64,000 nucleotides of DNA from Eopsaltria australis (Eukaryota > Chordata > Aves > Passeriformes > Petroicidae). A model generated the notes under the pieces. That model saw only the letters and a program-made list of their open reading frames with translations. It had not been told where the DNA came from and searched no databases. This document shows, one piece after another, positions 39,001-53,866 of the stretch. The DNA is taken from the NCBI GenBank assembly GCA_034509425.1, contig JAVTVJ010000230.1, forward strand, positions 620,001 through 684,000. Reading direction: 5' to 3'. Each line of letters opens with the position of its first letter. Position 1 is the first letter of the stretch. The translations under genes and the position numbers were made by a program.

Positions 39001-42000
39001 CAAATTCTGTTAAAATCCTTCAACCTTTGCCGTAACAGGGTCCATAATTAAATAGGGACCTAAATTAGCTTTTCTATGGAAAAATGCCTAGTCTTTACAA
39101 ATACAGATCAGGCAGAACTACCAGGTAGTTTAAAGCTTTACCAATGGATAACGGTTAACTAAGTACAGACATAAAACAATAAAAGGAGATTGTTCTTTTT
39201 CATTTGCTCAAAACCTTATTACAATGAACTTGAGGAGCTAAAAAGCCTGAGATGTTTAAGGATCAAAAGGTCCTGATTTCAAACTTGACTAATCTTGTTC
39301 TGTTGTGTAATTTCAGTTGCATCTGCATCCTTCAGAATTTTCCTGCGGTGTGTAATATATATGGTGATTTGATTTTAAGCAATTGCACGCTGTCCAAGAT
39401 GGAATATGGGAATGTGGTGTATGCTGATGGGTTGTCTGTGTGTCTTTGTCCCAAGGACACCCTCATAGAGGTTTTGAGTGTTCGGTTTGGTTTCAGAACA
39501 AAGGATCCTGGTTTTGGGCAATTTATAGGTAGAAAGAACTTAATGATATGAGGATAATTATTTTCTTAAGTTTATCACTGCTTCTGTTTGATCTAAGTGC
39601 ATGATCAAAGTTAGCTAAAAGTATCGCAATGTTCCCTGAAAAGTATGGCACTTAAATTATTATGAAATGCTAAGTTTTTAGGAGGTCTGTCATCCAAGAA
39701 TTGTTAGCATGTGTCAAAGAGCATGTGAATTAATTGCCAAAAGCATCCTTGGTAAGTGTAGCCGTGTTTCTCTAACAATTTATTTAGAAAACAAGTAAGT
39801 TTGCTCTTTTCCACACTACAACTAAGCTTATTGCAGTCATTACACATCCTAGTGCTATTGTTTTATTGTACACTGCTCCTTGACAGCAGTAGTGATCTCA
39901 TAAATGTAAAAGTTGGTTAGGCTTTGATTTCTTCTTTTTTTAATAACAAATAGCCTGATCTAAAACAGTCATCCAAATTGCACTTAAATACTCAGTAAGC
40001 ATTCTGTCACTGTAACCTCCAGTACTCTTCACAGAATGCTTGTTACATGAAGTAGTCATGCTCCCAAACTAGAATCAGATTCACATTTTGTGTAGGGTAG
40101 TAGTTAAAGTAGTTAAAAACTTTGGTTTTTTGTTTTTAATAAAGGGATTGCAATGACCAGAAAATATCAGTGTAACTTGTACTTGAGAATTTTATGTGAT
40201 AAATGCCCATATTGCCAATTCTGGTGGCAGTCTTTTGAGTAGTGGGTTTTATTTTATAATAGTTGGAATAAAACTGTGCAGTGACACTGTCTTTCATGAT
40301 TGGTTGATAAAGAACTAAACTTTGTGTTGGTGTGGAAATGACTTTTGGGTTTGGTGTTTGTTTTGGGGATTTTTTGGGGGGGAGTGTGTTATTTATGGTT
40401 TTTTAAACATGGACATCCACGAAGAACATTTACTAGTACCAGCTGCTTAAGTGACATTTTCTAATGAAAATTTAAGATTTCTTGCCTTGAGTGGTCTAAC
40501 AACCCCTAGATCAACAAAGTGCACATGACTTTCCTTGTCTGTGTGTTTGTGGAAATTTTCCTTTTTATGCTTTGTGAGCCTTGGCTACATTGCTAGAATG
40601 AAGAACATTTTTATTGAGCTTTTTGCCATTTTACAGGTTAATTTGTGAACCACTGACTGAACAGAACAACTTTTACAGACTATAAAGGGCAGCCTTGTAA
40701 CATGGAGTAACAATCAAATAAAACAGAGTCTGTTGGGCAGAGTAATTTTCCCACGTTTTAAATAGTCTGTAGGTGAAGCAGGAGGATGGTTGGGGCTGTA
40801 GGGCCTTGTGATGATTCACAGCAATACCAGTGATGATGCCATGGCAGGAGGTTACTGCTGATGGTGGGGGTCACTGGAGGCCATCAAGCATGGAAGCCTT
40901 CCGTACTCTGCTGCTTCTACTCCCCCTCTGCATAGGCACAAGGATGTAGCTGTTCAGCTTATGTGTATGTGTGTGGGAATGATAAAGTCTTTGTATTTTT
41001 AAAATGCCCAAAAGAGCCATCCTAATACAGACACAATACAGTCTATGTGTTTGATCCATATCCTTCACAAGTGTATTGCAGGTATGTGACATTACAAACT
41101 TAAATGTGTACAAAAAGCCACTGTTTGTATGTATATTTGAGTTTAAACTTGGTAACAAAATTTGATAAATGTTGCTATACAGAGAAACTTTATTGGTATC
41201 CTTGTGTCACCTGACAGAGAAGTGCTTAGTCTCCCTTACCCTGTTACAGCTACATGAAGTAGGTTTGAATGAGCCAGGATGCTTACTCAGGCTGCTGCAG
41301 CCTCTCTGGGGACATGAACTTGGCTTCTCTAAGCCTGTTTCTGCCCAACTATTTGATCAACAGCTCACTTAGGTTTCTGAAGTGCTGCATTTATAATGTA
41401 GATTTAAGCATGAGTCTGTTCATGATGTGTGTTGTCCTGAAGTGACTACAAATAGAGATTTACAGGTTTTCTTTCTGTGTCATTTGTTCCATTGTACTTC
41501 ACACAAAATAGGGAGAAATTTCTTCCCTTGACGTCCTGCAGCCATGCTTGTGCTGAGAGAATCTTTATAGTTGGCCTTAAATGATTTAATGATATATTTT
41601 TAGTTACTAGTGCATATGGATTGTTAATTATTTAATAAATTATGTTCAGTATGCATTGAAATGAAACCTTTATAGAGTTAGGGACCTTCTATATTAATAG
41701 GAAGTAAGCTTATTAAACTAACACTTCAGAGGAAAGCGTATGTTGAGAAGACTGGTGATTGTTTTGGGGTCAGTGTATAATTTCTGTGCAATACATCATG
41801 ATGAAGTCATGCTGTTAAAGACTTTCCAATGTTTAATGTGTATATGGACAAATATGTTTTGCTTATTATTCTACTCCTTAAATAAGCAGTAGTCTGCCAG
41901 GCTTAGGAACTCACTGGCTATTTCAAGAATTTAACCTGCCTTTGACACTTCCATGGCTTTTTCCTGTGAGCAGCTTGAATGCCACTTACTCAGCAGTAAG

Positions 42001-43402
42001 TAAAATAAAATCAGCTTAGGAAAACAGCATACAGTAAATGATGCTGGTAACAGAAAAGGCATGTAAAATTGCTTGTCAGATGATAGCATTTCATAACATT
42101 CCTGAAAACAACCTCTCATATATTGATTTTTTCCCATATTTTTTATCCCCCCCTGTGTCTGCAAATATGAAATGTAGTCTTTCAAGGGGTCTTATTTCTT
42201 CATTGAAGACTTGCTATATTGATCTGAAACCACAGAACTGAAACTGATCATATTTTAACAGTGTTCCTTTTCTAAGGACAATATATGGCCTTATGTTTAA
42301 GTGGAAAACTTGCTGCAGTATTTCTGTTACTGGAATTTGTGGACCAGTCAGGATGAGACTTCACTAAAAACCCCTTATGAGGTACTGTAAATAGAATATT
42401 TCAGTGACATCTGTGTGAATGGATAGTAGACCTTTGTAGACATGATTCATGGAAGCTTACTGCCAACTCACTTTGGAATAAAGTGATGGGAGAGGAGAGA
42501 TACTGAATAATCCTGCATGAATGAATACAATTTTTTTTGGTTTCTTTTTATCACACTTTATCACTTATCATAGGCCAGCTAACGAACACACTTCTTGTTA
42601 GTGCAACTTTAGGTTTCTCAATAATGATAAATACAAGAAACTTAGAACAAGAGACAAGACAATTTCTCCTTATCTTCTGCTCCCTTCGCCATATGATGAA
42701 ATTAAAATCTGCTGGGTATTAATTATTCCCCATAACTATGTTGGGGTTGTTGCAAAGCCTTACTGCTACTCTAAAAACCTAAGTTTAATAAAGACAGGAG
42801 TTACAAGTAATGAAAAAACTTTTCCCTCTCTGAAAAAATAGGGGTGAAAAATTTCATAGGAAAACATACACAAAGGCTTGGGGTGATTTTTTTCGAAGTC
42901 TGGTTCTGAAAACAAAGGAATTACAGAAGGTCAGAATAACAGTGTAGAATTTTTGATGCTTTCCAGTCTCACTTTTACCTCCATTATCATAAACCTGTTG
43001 CTTCAGAACACAGAAAAGTGTTTGTAATCCCTCAGAGGAAATGAATTTCAGTAACAAATGCCATCTTAAGCTAATTTAGCCTGAGCACTCAAACTTACAG
43101 CACTGTATATGCAGTAATACAATTACTGTATTTTTAGACATAACAACCTCCAGGGTACACAACTGAAAGATGCCAAGAGTCGGTGCAAGCTTGGCTTTAG
43201 GGAAGAACAGGAACTCACTAGGTCCAAGTAACTTAGAGCCTGTTAAATTTACAGTCTCTGAACAGATTTTTCTGTTTTGGAAACCACACAATATAAATTG
43301 AACATTAAATCAACAAATAATATAACTCTAGTCGTGTCTGCATGAATCATGTTTTTAAATTCTACTGTAGTGAAATTTATGCCAGGAAAATGGGCCTCCA
43401 AT

Positions 43403-43421
43403 GAAACAAACAAACAAACAG
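43403..43421 (+). repeat. (AAAC)n microsatellite
   Basis: Short tandem run of AAAC units in HS2ST1 intron 1; a similar imperfect run occurs near 44154-44169. No further significance is apparent. Confidence 0.7.
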
Positions 43422-44837
43422 AAAACTCATTATAAAAAAACCCTGTTTGAAGTTTTCAAAACTTTAAATGTGCAAAATGGTTGTTCTTACCCAGTGCACA
43501 CGAAAACCAGTTGGTTAATAATTTCACAAATGGTTGGGAACAAAATGAGTTCAGGATGCTGCACTCTTGTGTATCATAAATTCTTGCAGAAAGTGGTGTT
43601 ATCAGGAGAACATAAAACACTAAACAGATGTATTGTTGCATACAAATTATAAAGGCAAGTTAGGCACAGATTTACTGAAATTAAGTAGGAACTGGACAGT
43701 GAATTTGATATTCCTCCCCTTCCCTGTTGCCTTTGTGCTGTTGCTGTGTTCATCCCAAAAGAAATCATATGGTTTATTTTATGGTTTCACAACACTTTGA
43801 CTGAGGAAGGACAGTGTTGCCACTATGCTGATTGAAACTGTATGGTCTCAACATTGTAACATTACATAGTAAAAGTTTTTCTAGCTTTAGTTTCAACTGC
43901 AGAAAAACCCAGTTGCTTGACCAGTCTTCAGTAAAGTCACATGGTAGGGTTGGTTTAAATCTGGGGGATTTGGTATCTTTTGAGGAGTAGACAGTTGTTA
44001 ATAGTGAAATTGATTACCTGGAGTATCCTGCAATTAGATTTCTTAAGTTTCTAATATAGTCACACTGCATAGAGTGGTACCCAGGGAATGCTTTTGCATT
44101 TTATTCAAATGTATATGCATGTTTAAACCTAAATTCTAAAGAAGTCTATTTAAAACAAACAAACGAACAAAAAGTGCTGTTGCTTGGGAACAGTTTTAAT
44201 ATATTTTGAATAGCAGAGTTTAAGTCCTTGAGTGTGGGCTTTTGAAAAATAACCACATAGTGTGACCTCTGCAGGTGTCTCCTCATTTACATCTGACTTC
44301 TGCTTTTTCTAATGCTGTAGAGAGAGGGCTGAATAGTAGCTGAATGAGATCTGTAATGCTTTTTAGAAGCCTTTCTAGGTTGTTAATTAGCTAGGAAAAA
44401 AATTGGGATCTTTTGAAGACTGATTAGAATTGTTACTTGTATATTTTACTGAACGTGAATTTATAGTTTGAACTTGTGATATGTACTTTCCTGTTTGTTT
44501 AAAGAATATTGTGCATTGTTTGATGATAATGAGCTTTTTGGGGGAAGAATCTCACAATACCAGGTGACTGGGTAATGGTGGGTGAAACCCAATTTTGTCA
44601 TATCTAAGTGTATTAAGAGAAAAAGTATCCCAAGTTTACATATGTTAAAGTCTGATTTGGCTGTCCTCACTGAGGCAAGAGTTCTTGAGGTTGCAGAAGT
44701 TATCTCTATGGAAACTTAATTCTCAGCAATGGTCAAAAATGCATGTTAAAAACAAATTATGAACCACATGAGAATATTTTGTTTTCTATTGGTTGTAGCA
44801 ATTCTGTTTTGTTGGCCTTTCTTGCCCTTCATCATGG

Positions 44838-45335
44838 GAAAGGTTATAGCAGATTTGGAAAAGATCTATGACTGCTGAGAATAATTAAAGAAATGAAGCA
44901 TCTCCCTATATGGGGAATGATTAAGTAGACCAAGGCTCACCAGACTTGGGAAAACATGTCAGGAAAGGAAAGGTAGGAGTCTGTAAGTATGGATAAAGTA
45001 AGCGAGGAATCCCTATTGTACAGGTAGTAGGAAACAATCTAAAATTAACTATTGCTTGATAGCCTCAGAAATGCTGAAACAAACTGGTGAACTGTAGAAC
45101 ACAATGCCACAGCATGAAATGATTATTGAAATGCTTAGGAAAAGTAGGGATAGAAAAATCATTCTTCTGAAAATTCGTTGATCTACTAAGCTGCAAGTAA
45201 GTGGGTGATGTTAAATACATCAGGAGCATAAAACCATGTGCTTGACCTGTAATTGTCTTCTCCAGACGTCGGTTGGCCTTTGGCAGAAACAGGATATTAG
45301 AACCTTGTTCTGAACCAGTAAAGCCTTTTAGGTAA
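44838..45335 (+). mobile_element. Old CR1/L3-like LINE fragment
   Basis: Diverged but colinear with the 3' part of old amniote CR1/L3 elements: an ATGGATAAAGTAAGCGAGG block, then GTGAACTGTAGAACACAATGCCACAG (compare the family's 'tgGAACtcgcTGCCACAg'), and a tail GTTGGCCTTTGGCAGAAACAGGATATTAGAACC followed by TCTGAACCAGTA, which parallels the 'cagaagacaggatactgggctagatggacc...ctgacccagta' ending. Assignment is from remembered consensus features, not alignment. Confidence 0.55.
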
Positions 45336-45739
45336 TGTATGAACCAGGCCACTTCCTTTAAATACCGTGTGTCCCGTAATGCATCCCCATTCATCCTTTT
45401 CAGGGTATGCCTGACAACTCTTCAGCATTGTGTAGATTTATGGTTTTTGCCTCTTCAGAAGGCAATTAAAGACTTTTGTTTATCATTTAATTATCATTAA
45501 ATTTCAAGCCAGATCTAGAAAAAGTTTTGTTAATTCATTTCTTCCAGGAAGGCATGCAGTCTTGCTTTGAAAATATCATCAAGAAAGGGAGCATTTTCCT
45601 TGTTCATTTGGAACCTTTCAGTATTTTGAAATAAAGTCACAGTTCCTTAAAATCTGGATTTAGTTGGTCTTGTGTTACAGCTACTGGATCTTACTGTGTT
45701 CTCTATACTCCCTCCTCACCACCCTGCAGTATTTTTCGC

Positions 45740-45900
45740 CTGTGAAGGTACTTACATCCTGTAATCATCTTCTCAACCTCTCTGAAAAATGAAACACGTT
45801 GAATTCCCTGAACCTCTCATTGTAAGGTACCTTTCTGATTCTTGAATCATTTTTATGGCACTTCTGCACCCTCATCGTTTTCCACCAACCACTTTAAAAT
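45740..45900 (-). mobile_element. Possible old CR1/L3-like fragment, opposite orientation
   Basis: The stretch GAACCTCTCATTGTAAGG, TTGAATCATTTTTATGGC and ACTTCTGCACCC resembles the inverted CR1/L3 text 'cctctcctcataaggc...atcattttggtggcccttctctggacc'. The similarity is weak. Confidence 0.35.
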
Positions 45901-48900
45901 GTGGACAAAAATAGCGTGGAGTGTTTCAGTAGCAGGCTCCTCCCTGCCATGCACTTCATTATTTTTCCTCTGGTTTGCCCTCCTGACCCATCAGTGGATG
46001 CTGTTTGTGATTGCTTATGTAGCTGCAGATATGGCTGAAGTGGCTGGTTGTGTTAGCAAGATGCCATGTTCTGACATTTTCCAATTTTTACTGCAATCCA
46101 ATAATAGGTAGAACTCTGATATCATCAGCATTATATGAAATTGAAAGCAGGGAATTTATCATATTATCTGCAAACTAAAAATGCCAACAAATATTTACCT
46201 TCGATTTATTTGCTAGATAGTAGCAACTTAGTTTGTAATCAAAATACAGAGCTTTTATAGTATGGAGATAATATCATAACTAAAACCCCCAAACTCTTTG
46301 AAGAGTTGATACATGCAGTCTTCACTGATTTATTTTACTGGTAGGAAAATCTAGCATCTACCATCTATAAAATACTGTGAATATATGTAATGTGTTTCTA
46401 CTTCCAATCCAAACTATAGTTTAACTGACACGGAGCCATACTTGTTTGACTGTGCTACTTTTATTTTTGAGCTGTTTTCAGGTTGTCCACATGGTACTCA
46501 GGGACTCAGGAGTATTTCTTTATAGAAGTCAAATCAGGAAAAAACCCAGATCTTAATTTTAAAGGTCTCAGTAGCCTTCGGAGAGTGTTTAAATGCATGT
46601 CAATGTAATATTTATTTGAAACACTGCATAATTCACAGTGTTACAAGAGTATGAAACGTGATAGAACACGTTTTAGGATGAGTGATGGATTACATTCTTA
46701 GTGTCCTGGTGGAATAAATAACATATTAAGATAACATGTTTCTTTATTTCTTGCAGTTGTACAGTGGAAGAGAAAGCAGCTCACACTTTTATCTCTCAGG
46801 GTTTTGCTTTTTTCTTCATATTGCTGTAAGGAAAACTGTTTCCCTGATTTTTCCTTGAGAAAGTATTCAGGCTCTTTGGATTTTATAATTGACCAGTCAT
46901 ACTTCTGCTGTTTGACTACATTAAATATTTGAAATGTAATTTCTTCTTGAGAGGAGAGCAAGTTACTTTCCTGCCTCAGTGTTTTGATTTCTTTTTGTGA
47001 TGTGCTTAAGCTGGAGTAGTTTGTAGCTTGTTTTTCTGTTTCATAGCTGGTATTGTCTCACATTAGAGACTGGAAACCCTTGTGGTGGTATCTCAATGTA
47101 GAAAACAAATTATGTATTGTAGCAGCTGCTTTACTTTAGATTTACATTTATATATTTCTATTTCTATTTGAGAAGTGAGCTCTTTTAAATTTTAAGAGTT
47201 GTTCCCATGGCAAAGCAAGTTGCTGTCTATCGTTGCTTCAGATGTAAACTTTTAAAATTATTGGTCAGGTATCTGTGTTCCTAGCTTTGAAGTAAAGAGC
47301 TTGAATGCAGCTTAGAAAATAATTACCAACTTGTTATAAAGTCCTCTCTTTTTTAAGAAGAAATATTGTTGGAGTGCTCTTTGCATGGACTATAGTTGTG
47401 ACTCTGTATTGAGCCCCCTGAGAGATAAAAGAGTGGATATACTTTATCCCTCTGGTTGCCTGTGCAGATTTCTTGAATGATGGAGTAGAGCAGCTTACAC
47501 TTCTGTTCATGTTTTTTAAAGTTGAAAATATGGAAACGCAGGCAATCACAGTTGCAATGCCAAATGTGAGAGCAGTTGCACTGCTTTATTTATGTAACTG
47601 TTTTGTTAAAGTTAAGCAGTATTTTGCAATCTTTGGGGGTTTTGTTTTTCTGGAGTCCAGATCATAGCTCAGTGCTTTGTCACTGGATATTGAGGGTGTT
47701 TTTTGCAAGAGCATTTGTATCTGATATTTACTGCAGCATCGCTGCTCTGTGAGGCTGAGGCTGCATTTACTGTGCCCCCTAAGGTGTGGTGAAGGACCAT
47801 GCTGGTCTGAGTTTAGAGATACACAGGCAAACCAGTTGGGATATTGGAGAGCTTGATGTCTGGCCAGCAGTACCCCTGGTGTGATTGGAATTGGAACCTC
47901 TCTCAGATATTGTTAATGTAGGAGTAATGCACAGCAAGCAGTTTGCTGGTTTAATGAGCAAGATTAAGCTCATCTCATGGCTTTATCAGAAGAACAGAGC
48001 CTTAATTTTTCAGGTGAAATCTTGTCAAAAATGGAACTGTTTGGGCTGGAGGAAAAAACATTGATCTAGTATGCTCATAGTATCTTAAATTTGTGGTTAT
48101 TCTGGATTGCAAGCATGTTTCTCCACAATGAGAAGTATATGGCATACATTTTGCTTTAATGTTGAAATCATTCAGTTTCTCTTACTTCTCTCAGTTTTAA
48201 AGAGGAGGAATAGGTAGAGAACTTAAATGCATGCAACATATGGCTGAAATATCACATATACTAAAGATATAAAAATCAAAGTTGCTGTCTCCATGACAAC
48301 TGTAGCTGAGCCAAAGAGTTCTTTTCATAAAGACAGCAGTCATGCACAGTGAAAGTTCAGAGTCTGGGAACCTGACTCCTAGGATGCTTTGGGATCCACA
48401 TATAGATCTACAGGGAGGTGCTATTTATGTTTGTATCCACTTGGAACTTAAGAGTGTCACTTGTTCCCAGCTTCTGCCTACAAAACACACTGATGGGAGT
48501 AGAGTGTTTTTGTGATCTCTAATTGAGATGTCTGACATGTTGCAGATGGGAATAGAGACCTAAGAAGTAATGCAACCTTGGCAAAGAGGAGTTTTATATG
48601 GAAAATGGGAGGATTTCTGTCTTTAATATTGTGGGTGAGGGATGATGAGGGCTTTGACCTGCGGTTTTTACTGATCCGAGTGGTTTGTATGAATACTCGT
48701 AACTGGACTCTTTCTGTGCAAAGACTCTCTGATGTTGATTACTGGAAAAATTTGGCTATTCAACTTTTCAGCTCTAGTGCCACTATATTTTGGTCATGTT
48801 AGGTGGAAATTTAATTTTTCTTCTCTCTGATGCTAATTGTTCTTGTCACAAAATAGGAAAAGTGAATCTTGATCACAGATAGTAAAGATACTGGAAGTGA

Positions 48901-49196
48901 GCAGACCAATATCCTAACCATGGCAAGTTCTGTATAACCACAGATATATGCACTGGTATATTTATTGTGCTTAACTCCAATTTAATTTGGATTTTGGACT
49001 GATACTGGAACAGAAATTTTGTGAGATTAGTTATCGTTTACCCTCATTTGAGTATCCAGACATAGAGATAAATAAAATGTGGATTAACCAAATCTGTCTG
49101 CAAGTAGTTTTCCTTCATCCAGGCTACCCAGCAAGGAAGCTTTATTTTACCCTACTGAAGCAAATATTTCCAGTCAATTTTTGGCTAGTTTCCAAT

Positions 49197-49220
49197 GTAA
49201 TCTAAATATGTTTAGATTAC
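49197..49220. repeat. Perfect inverted repeat, 10-bp arms
   Basis: GTAATCTAAA and TTTAGATTAC around a TATG spacer, in HS2ST1 intron 1. Confidence 0.85.
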
Positions 49221-52200
49221 CCATTTTATAATTTAAAACTAGATAAAAGTCCTATTACTTAAAAAGGAAGGATAATAATGATGCTATAGGATACCACATA
49301 TCCCCCCCAGCTCCCCCCCAATTAAAAAAGTAGCACTTTTAATTCATGAAAACTCTTAAAAATGTAATTGAACTTCCAATAACCCCATTACTGTAACTGG
49401 TTGCCATTACTTTGATTTGAGTAGTTCAAACCTTTTCTACTGAGACAGCCTGTATAATAATAGAACCGTTCCTTTTTTTTGCTCTGGCTTCTCTATATTA
49501 ATGTATCTCAGTGGCAGTAATGGAGTTTGATCATCATATTTCTGGAATATTAATTCAAGAAAATTTAATCCCCTGGTGATATGACTTAGCCTTTCCAAAT
49601 GTGCTGTTATAAATCCACGTGAGAGCTGAGCTGGTGGTGGTTGGCAGTCGCTGTTAGCACAGTGGATGGAAGCTAAGTGTTTAGCAATCCAGTGCCTCTC
49701 CTTCATAAAAGAGCTCTGATTCATATTCCCAGGTGATTTTTGCTGTCTTGGTTTAACGGATTCTCTGCCTCTTGGGCCTGACCTTCCAATCTGCCAAAGA
49801 TGGAGCTGCTTGGCACAGATGGTAGAAGGTACGTTGCACCAGCTTCTGGAGCCACTTGCACTGATGCTCCTCCAGGTTTGACGTGAACTTTAGGCTGGAG
49901 CAGGAGCAGAGTCCTGGCTGAGGGAGCAGCACAGTCCATGATCACTGGGCTTTAGATTGAGTGCTCAGATGCATTCTGGCAGTTCCATCACTGACTGCTT
50001 ATGTGGGGGGCATTAGGGATGGAGGTAAAGAAGGACTGCACAGTCACGGTGTGGGCATGTAAAGTGTCTGACTAGATTTCACTAGTCAGGAATTTCCAAA
50101 TGCAACGTGAATTCATAAATAAAGCTCTATTAATGAAAAAGCGGGAAAATCATTAAAAATACCAGCAAAGCCTAGCAACAGATTTTCTTCTCCTTTCCGC
50201 AACTTGAAAAATGTTTGCAGAGAGTGCCACTTAAGAACAGGGTTAAGTCCAGTGCTTTGTGTTAGCAATGAGGGCACCCTCTTCATTTAATACATAATGG
50301 GTGAAGATTGCCATGGAAGTTCTAAGTTGGCATTTTAAGTGACGTTGCTTTTGGGGACATGTATAAAAATTGAGCTGTATTTCCTGACAAAGGGATTTAT
50401 GGTTAAATTTTTTGTTATTACTTGAAATAACCAAATATACTTTAACTTCTGTCATTGTAGTCTTGGCTCATGCATCAGGTTTGGAAATCAAATTTGTAGA
50501 TGGCACTCTTGGAAAAAGTGCCACCCAAATGAAACATTTTTCTTCTGGTTCCTTAAGTGCTACGAATGTATCACAGGCTGAACATAAATGTCACCAAAGC
50601 AGAATTCTTAAATACCATTTTCAGAAGCAGTATACTGGAAAATATGATGATCTTTCACTTCAGTTTTTCTTTACCTCCAAGTCCAGGTGAAATTCCTCAA
50701 TTCCTGTAAAATATATAAGACTACATCACAGCAAAGTTGCAGGTTTTCTGAGCAGTGCAGGGTTTTAGATTGTGCAGGCTTCATCATCTGTCACAATTCT
50801 GTGGATACTTTTATAAAAGAGCATAATTTTTTCTGTTCTTTATTTTCATTTTTGCTAGATTTCAAAACGAACTTTTCATGGCTGGTTTCCCAGGCTCTAT
50901 TTTGCAGATCAAAAGTCTTTTGAGAATACCTTATCTTTTGTTTTAGCAAAGCATGTATAATTGATAAACATCCATTGAAAGTAATCTTTAAACACAGAAT
51001 TTAAATGTCTCTGTTAAATGGTTAAACATTGATTAGCAAGAGACAAATCCTATATCTTACCCAGCCTAATTCACAAGAGGGGTTGCTAAGAGAGAAGTTA
51101 TTGGCATTGACAAAACTGTTAGCATTGGATTTAAGTACTGAAAGCATAGATAGGCCTGAGTTACTGCATTGGGTTGAACCTTCTATCCCTGAGGTTCTGT
51201 GTATGCAGCATTTTCCCTTTTCTGAGGAGTTTCTCTACAAACTGCTACTCCAGCGTATCAGATTGTCTCGCTTGGGAAAATAAGCCTTTATGGGTCTTTG
51301 TACCTCTAAGACTTCCTATACCCTAATATTATTTTTGTGGGACCCTTTTTTGTGGGGGAGGGGATAATTGGGGGAGCTTGGGTTTTTATAATTATGGAAA
51401 TACAACTGTTTAACAACTCCAGTGTTCAATTAGTGTTGCTTTCAGACATTCCAAAAAGTGCTTTTTCTTGTGTGAGAATGTGAATGAGAACAGCTCTTAA
51501 ATCTTCTACATCTTCATTCAGGGTGTTACTTAACACAAGGAATCATTTTACAATTTAGAATCTATATCTTTCTAATCAGCAGTAGTGAAGTCTGGATAAA
51601 ATATTTAAATTCAAGCTATATTTTTGTTCATTAAAGGTTTAAAAATGCAGGATGTCTGTATTCCAGACTGGTATTCTACATTATAAACTGAAAGATAAAT
51701 AGAATACAAAGGCTTTCTCTTCCATGGTTTTAAATTGTAATGCAAACATATTTGGTGGTTATCTAAGTAGTTGCAACTTAGAATCTTATTTAGAGCTGAC
51801 ATTCACACATCAAGTTGCTGGTATTGATCTAGTTTTTCCAACCACCACATTGTACAGTGGGATCACGGTGCTTGGTACTTTACTACTAGGAGCAGAATTT
51901 TTTTGTGATGTTGAACTTTATAAGAATTCTTCCAGTAAAATCTGTCAAGCTTCAGTTCTGAGCAGAAATCTGGTGATAATCTGTTTCATTAGTTTTAAAG
52001 CGAGTCAAGGTTGGATGAACCATTGAAAAATAAATTACTGAAACACAGACTTAAATAGTGAATGCTAAGCATTGATGTAAGCTGACTGGAAACATAAATG
52101 TTGTAATCTTTGGCTATTTGCTAAAAAGAATCCTTTCTACAAATGTAGGTTAACTGCTTCATTATTGTCTGGTATAATGGGTATAATCTTGCTAGTTCCA

Positions 52201-52540
52201 TTTTGGAATTTGAAAGTCTGAATGGGACAGATACTCTGAAATATCTTAGAATACTTATATTAGCTAATGCTGATCTTGGCAAGATTAGCCTGGGGCTTCC
52301 TCTAGCTAAGCTTGAATTATGAAATATTTAATACAGTGACAAATTGTGAGGTTTATAACAATGGTCTGGATCAATCAAGATCAACTTTATGCTTTGTGAG
52401 TTGTTTTTTAGTGGTGGTCACCATCTAAATAATGCACTACCTTGACCATAACCTTATGCCACGTGAGTTTATGTCCTGGTGGAGAACACTAAATGAAGCT
52501 TTCAACTTTATGGGCAAAGACTCAAAACTACTGCTTCAGA

Positions 52541-52664
52541 GCTGTGTTGGATGGAGCTTTGAGTAGCATGGTCTAGTGGAAGCTGTCCCTGTCCATGGCA
52601 GAGGGTAGTACCTAAATAATTGTTAATATCTCTTCGAACCCAAACCTTTCTGTGATTCTGTGAT
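52541..52664 (+). mobile_element. CR1 LINE 3' end, short and diverged
   Basis: Reads GTTGGATGGAGCTTTGAGTAGC, CATGGTCTAGTGGAAGCTGTCC, CTGTCCATGGCAGAGG, ATCTCTTCGAACCCAAACC and ends TTCTGTGATTCTGTGATA. This is the standard tail of a bird CR1 in plus orientation. Confidence 0.88.
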
Positions 52665-53866
52665 ATTAGTTAAACCATTGAAACTAATTGCTCTACATGT
52701 AACATTGGGATCACTTAAGAACACATTGTGCTGTGACATAGGATCCCCTTCATTAAAAACGTAAGGTTTCGTAGCTCTGGTATTATGTTGAATCAGTTTT
52801 AAGTAAGGACTGTCCAAGGAAGAAACAGGGAAAAAGGGTGAAGATGAACACAGTTCATCTGGGGAGTGTTTAAGCCTTCCTTGACTAGTCTAGAATGTGG
52901 TTTAAATTAGTAGAGGAAAGAAATACCTGTGAGCAAAGAAAAAATTCCTATTAATAGTAGTTGACAAGGAGGATATTGCAAAATAATTACCCTGAAAACT
53001 CTCTGCCAATTTATTTCCCCTTCCTTTCAGAGTAGAAATTGAAAATATGAAGTGTGCTTTTCAGATTTCATGCTATTCTATGGTGTCTGACTTGTCATAT
53101 ATCTTTTTAATTTCTGGTTTAGAACTTTACGAATCTGTGGTTTTAGAAACAAAGAGATGAGGAAAACAGACATTTAAGTCTGCATGTACACCAGACCAAC
53201 TTATTAACAAAACATATTTTGTGTATTTGTTACTACTAAAAAACCCAACCCAACTCATCCTCTCATGTTCACTTTTGTGGTCTTCCTTTGTTATTACATT
53301 TCTGACTAATAAAATATGTACCATAAACATTAAGTTTGTGCTTATTTTAATTTATCAGATGTCATAGTAATGATCTAGACAGTGTCTCCACTCTCAGTCA
53401 TGTATATAATGTATAGAAATAATCTTCTATAATAAAGCAATAATGTGCACTCATGTCTTGCTTTTTGGTGATACTCCCACTAAAATATAAGAAGTGTAAC
53501 TTGCATTACCTGCAGAATATTGCTTAACATTTGCATAAACATACATTTACCAAATTGTACCAAGAGGGAAAACGCAGCATAATCATGTCATAATTGCATA
53601 ATCAATTCACTGTGATTATATTTTCTCCCTTGATGCAATTTAGTAAATGGGAGTTTGGGTGAATATGAAACAGAGTTTCTTGCTTACTGTGATGTGTTTA
53701 GTTCGTTTTGGGTGGCTTTTTGACTTCAGAAATTGTAAGAAGTGTTTTTTATGCTTAGTTCGGGATACATTTCCCTAATGACCTTTTCAGATTGTGCAGG
53801 TATTTTCATGGAGATTAGATCTGTTTCTGATAGTTTAAGTGTCTAGATTCTCTATTGTCCTAGATA

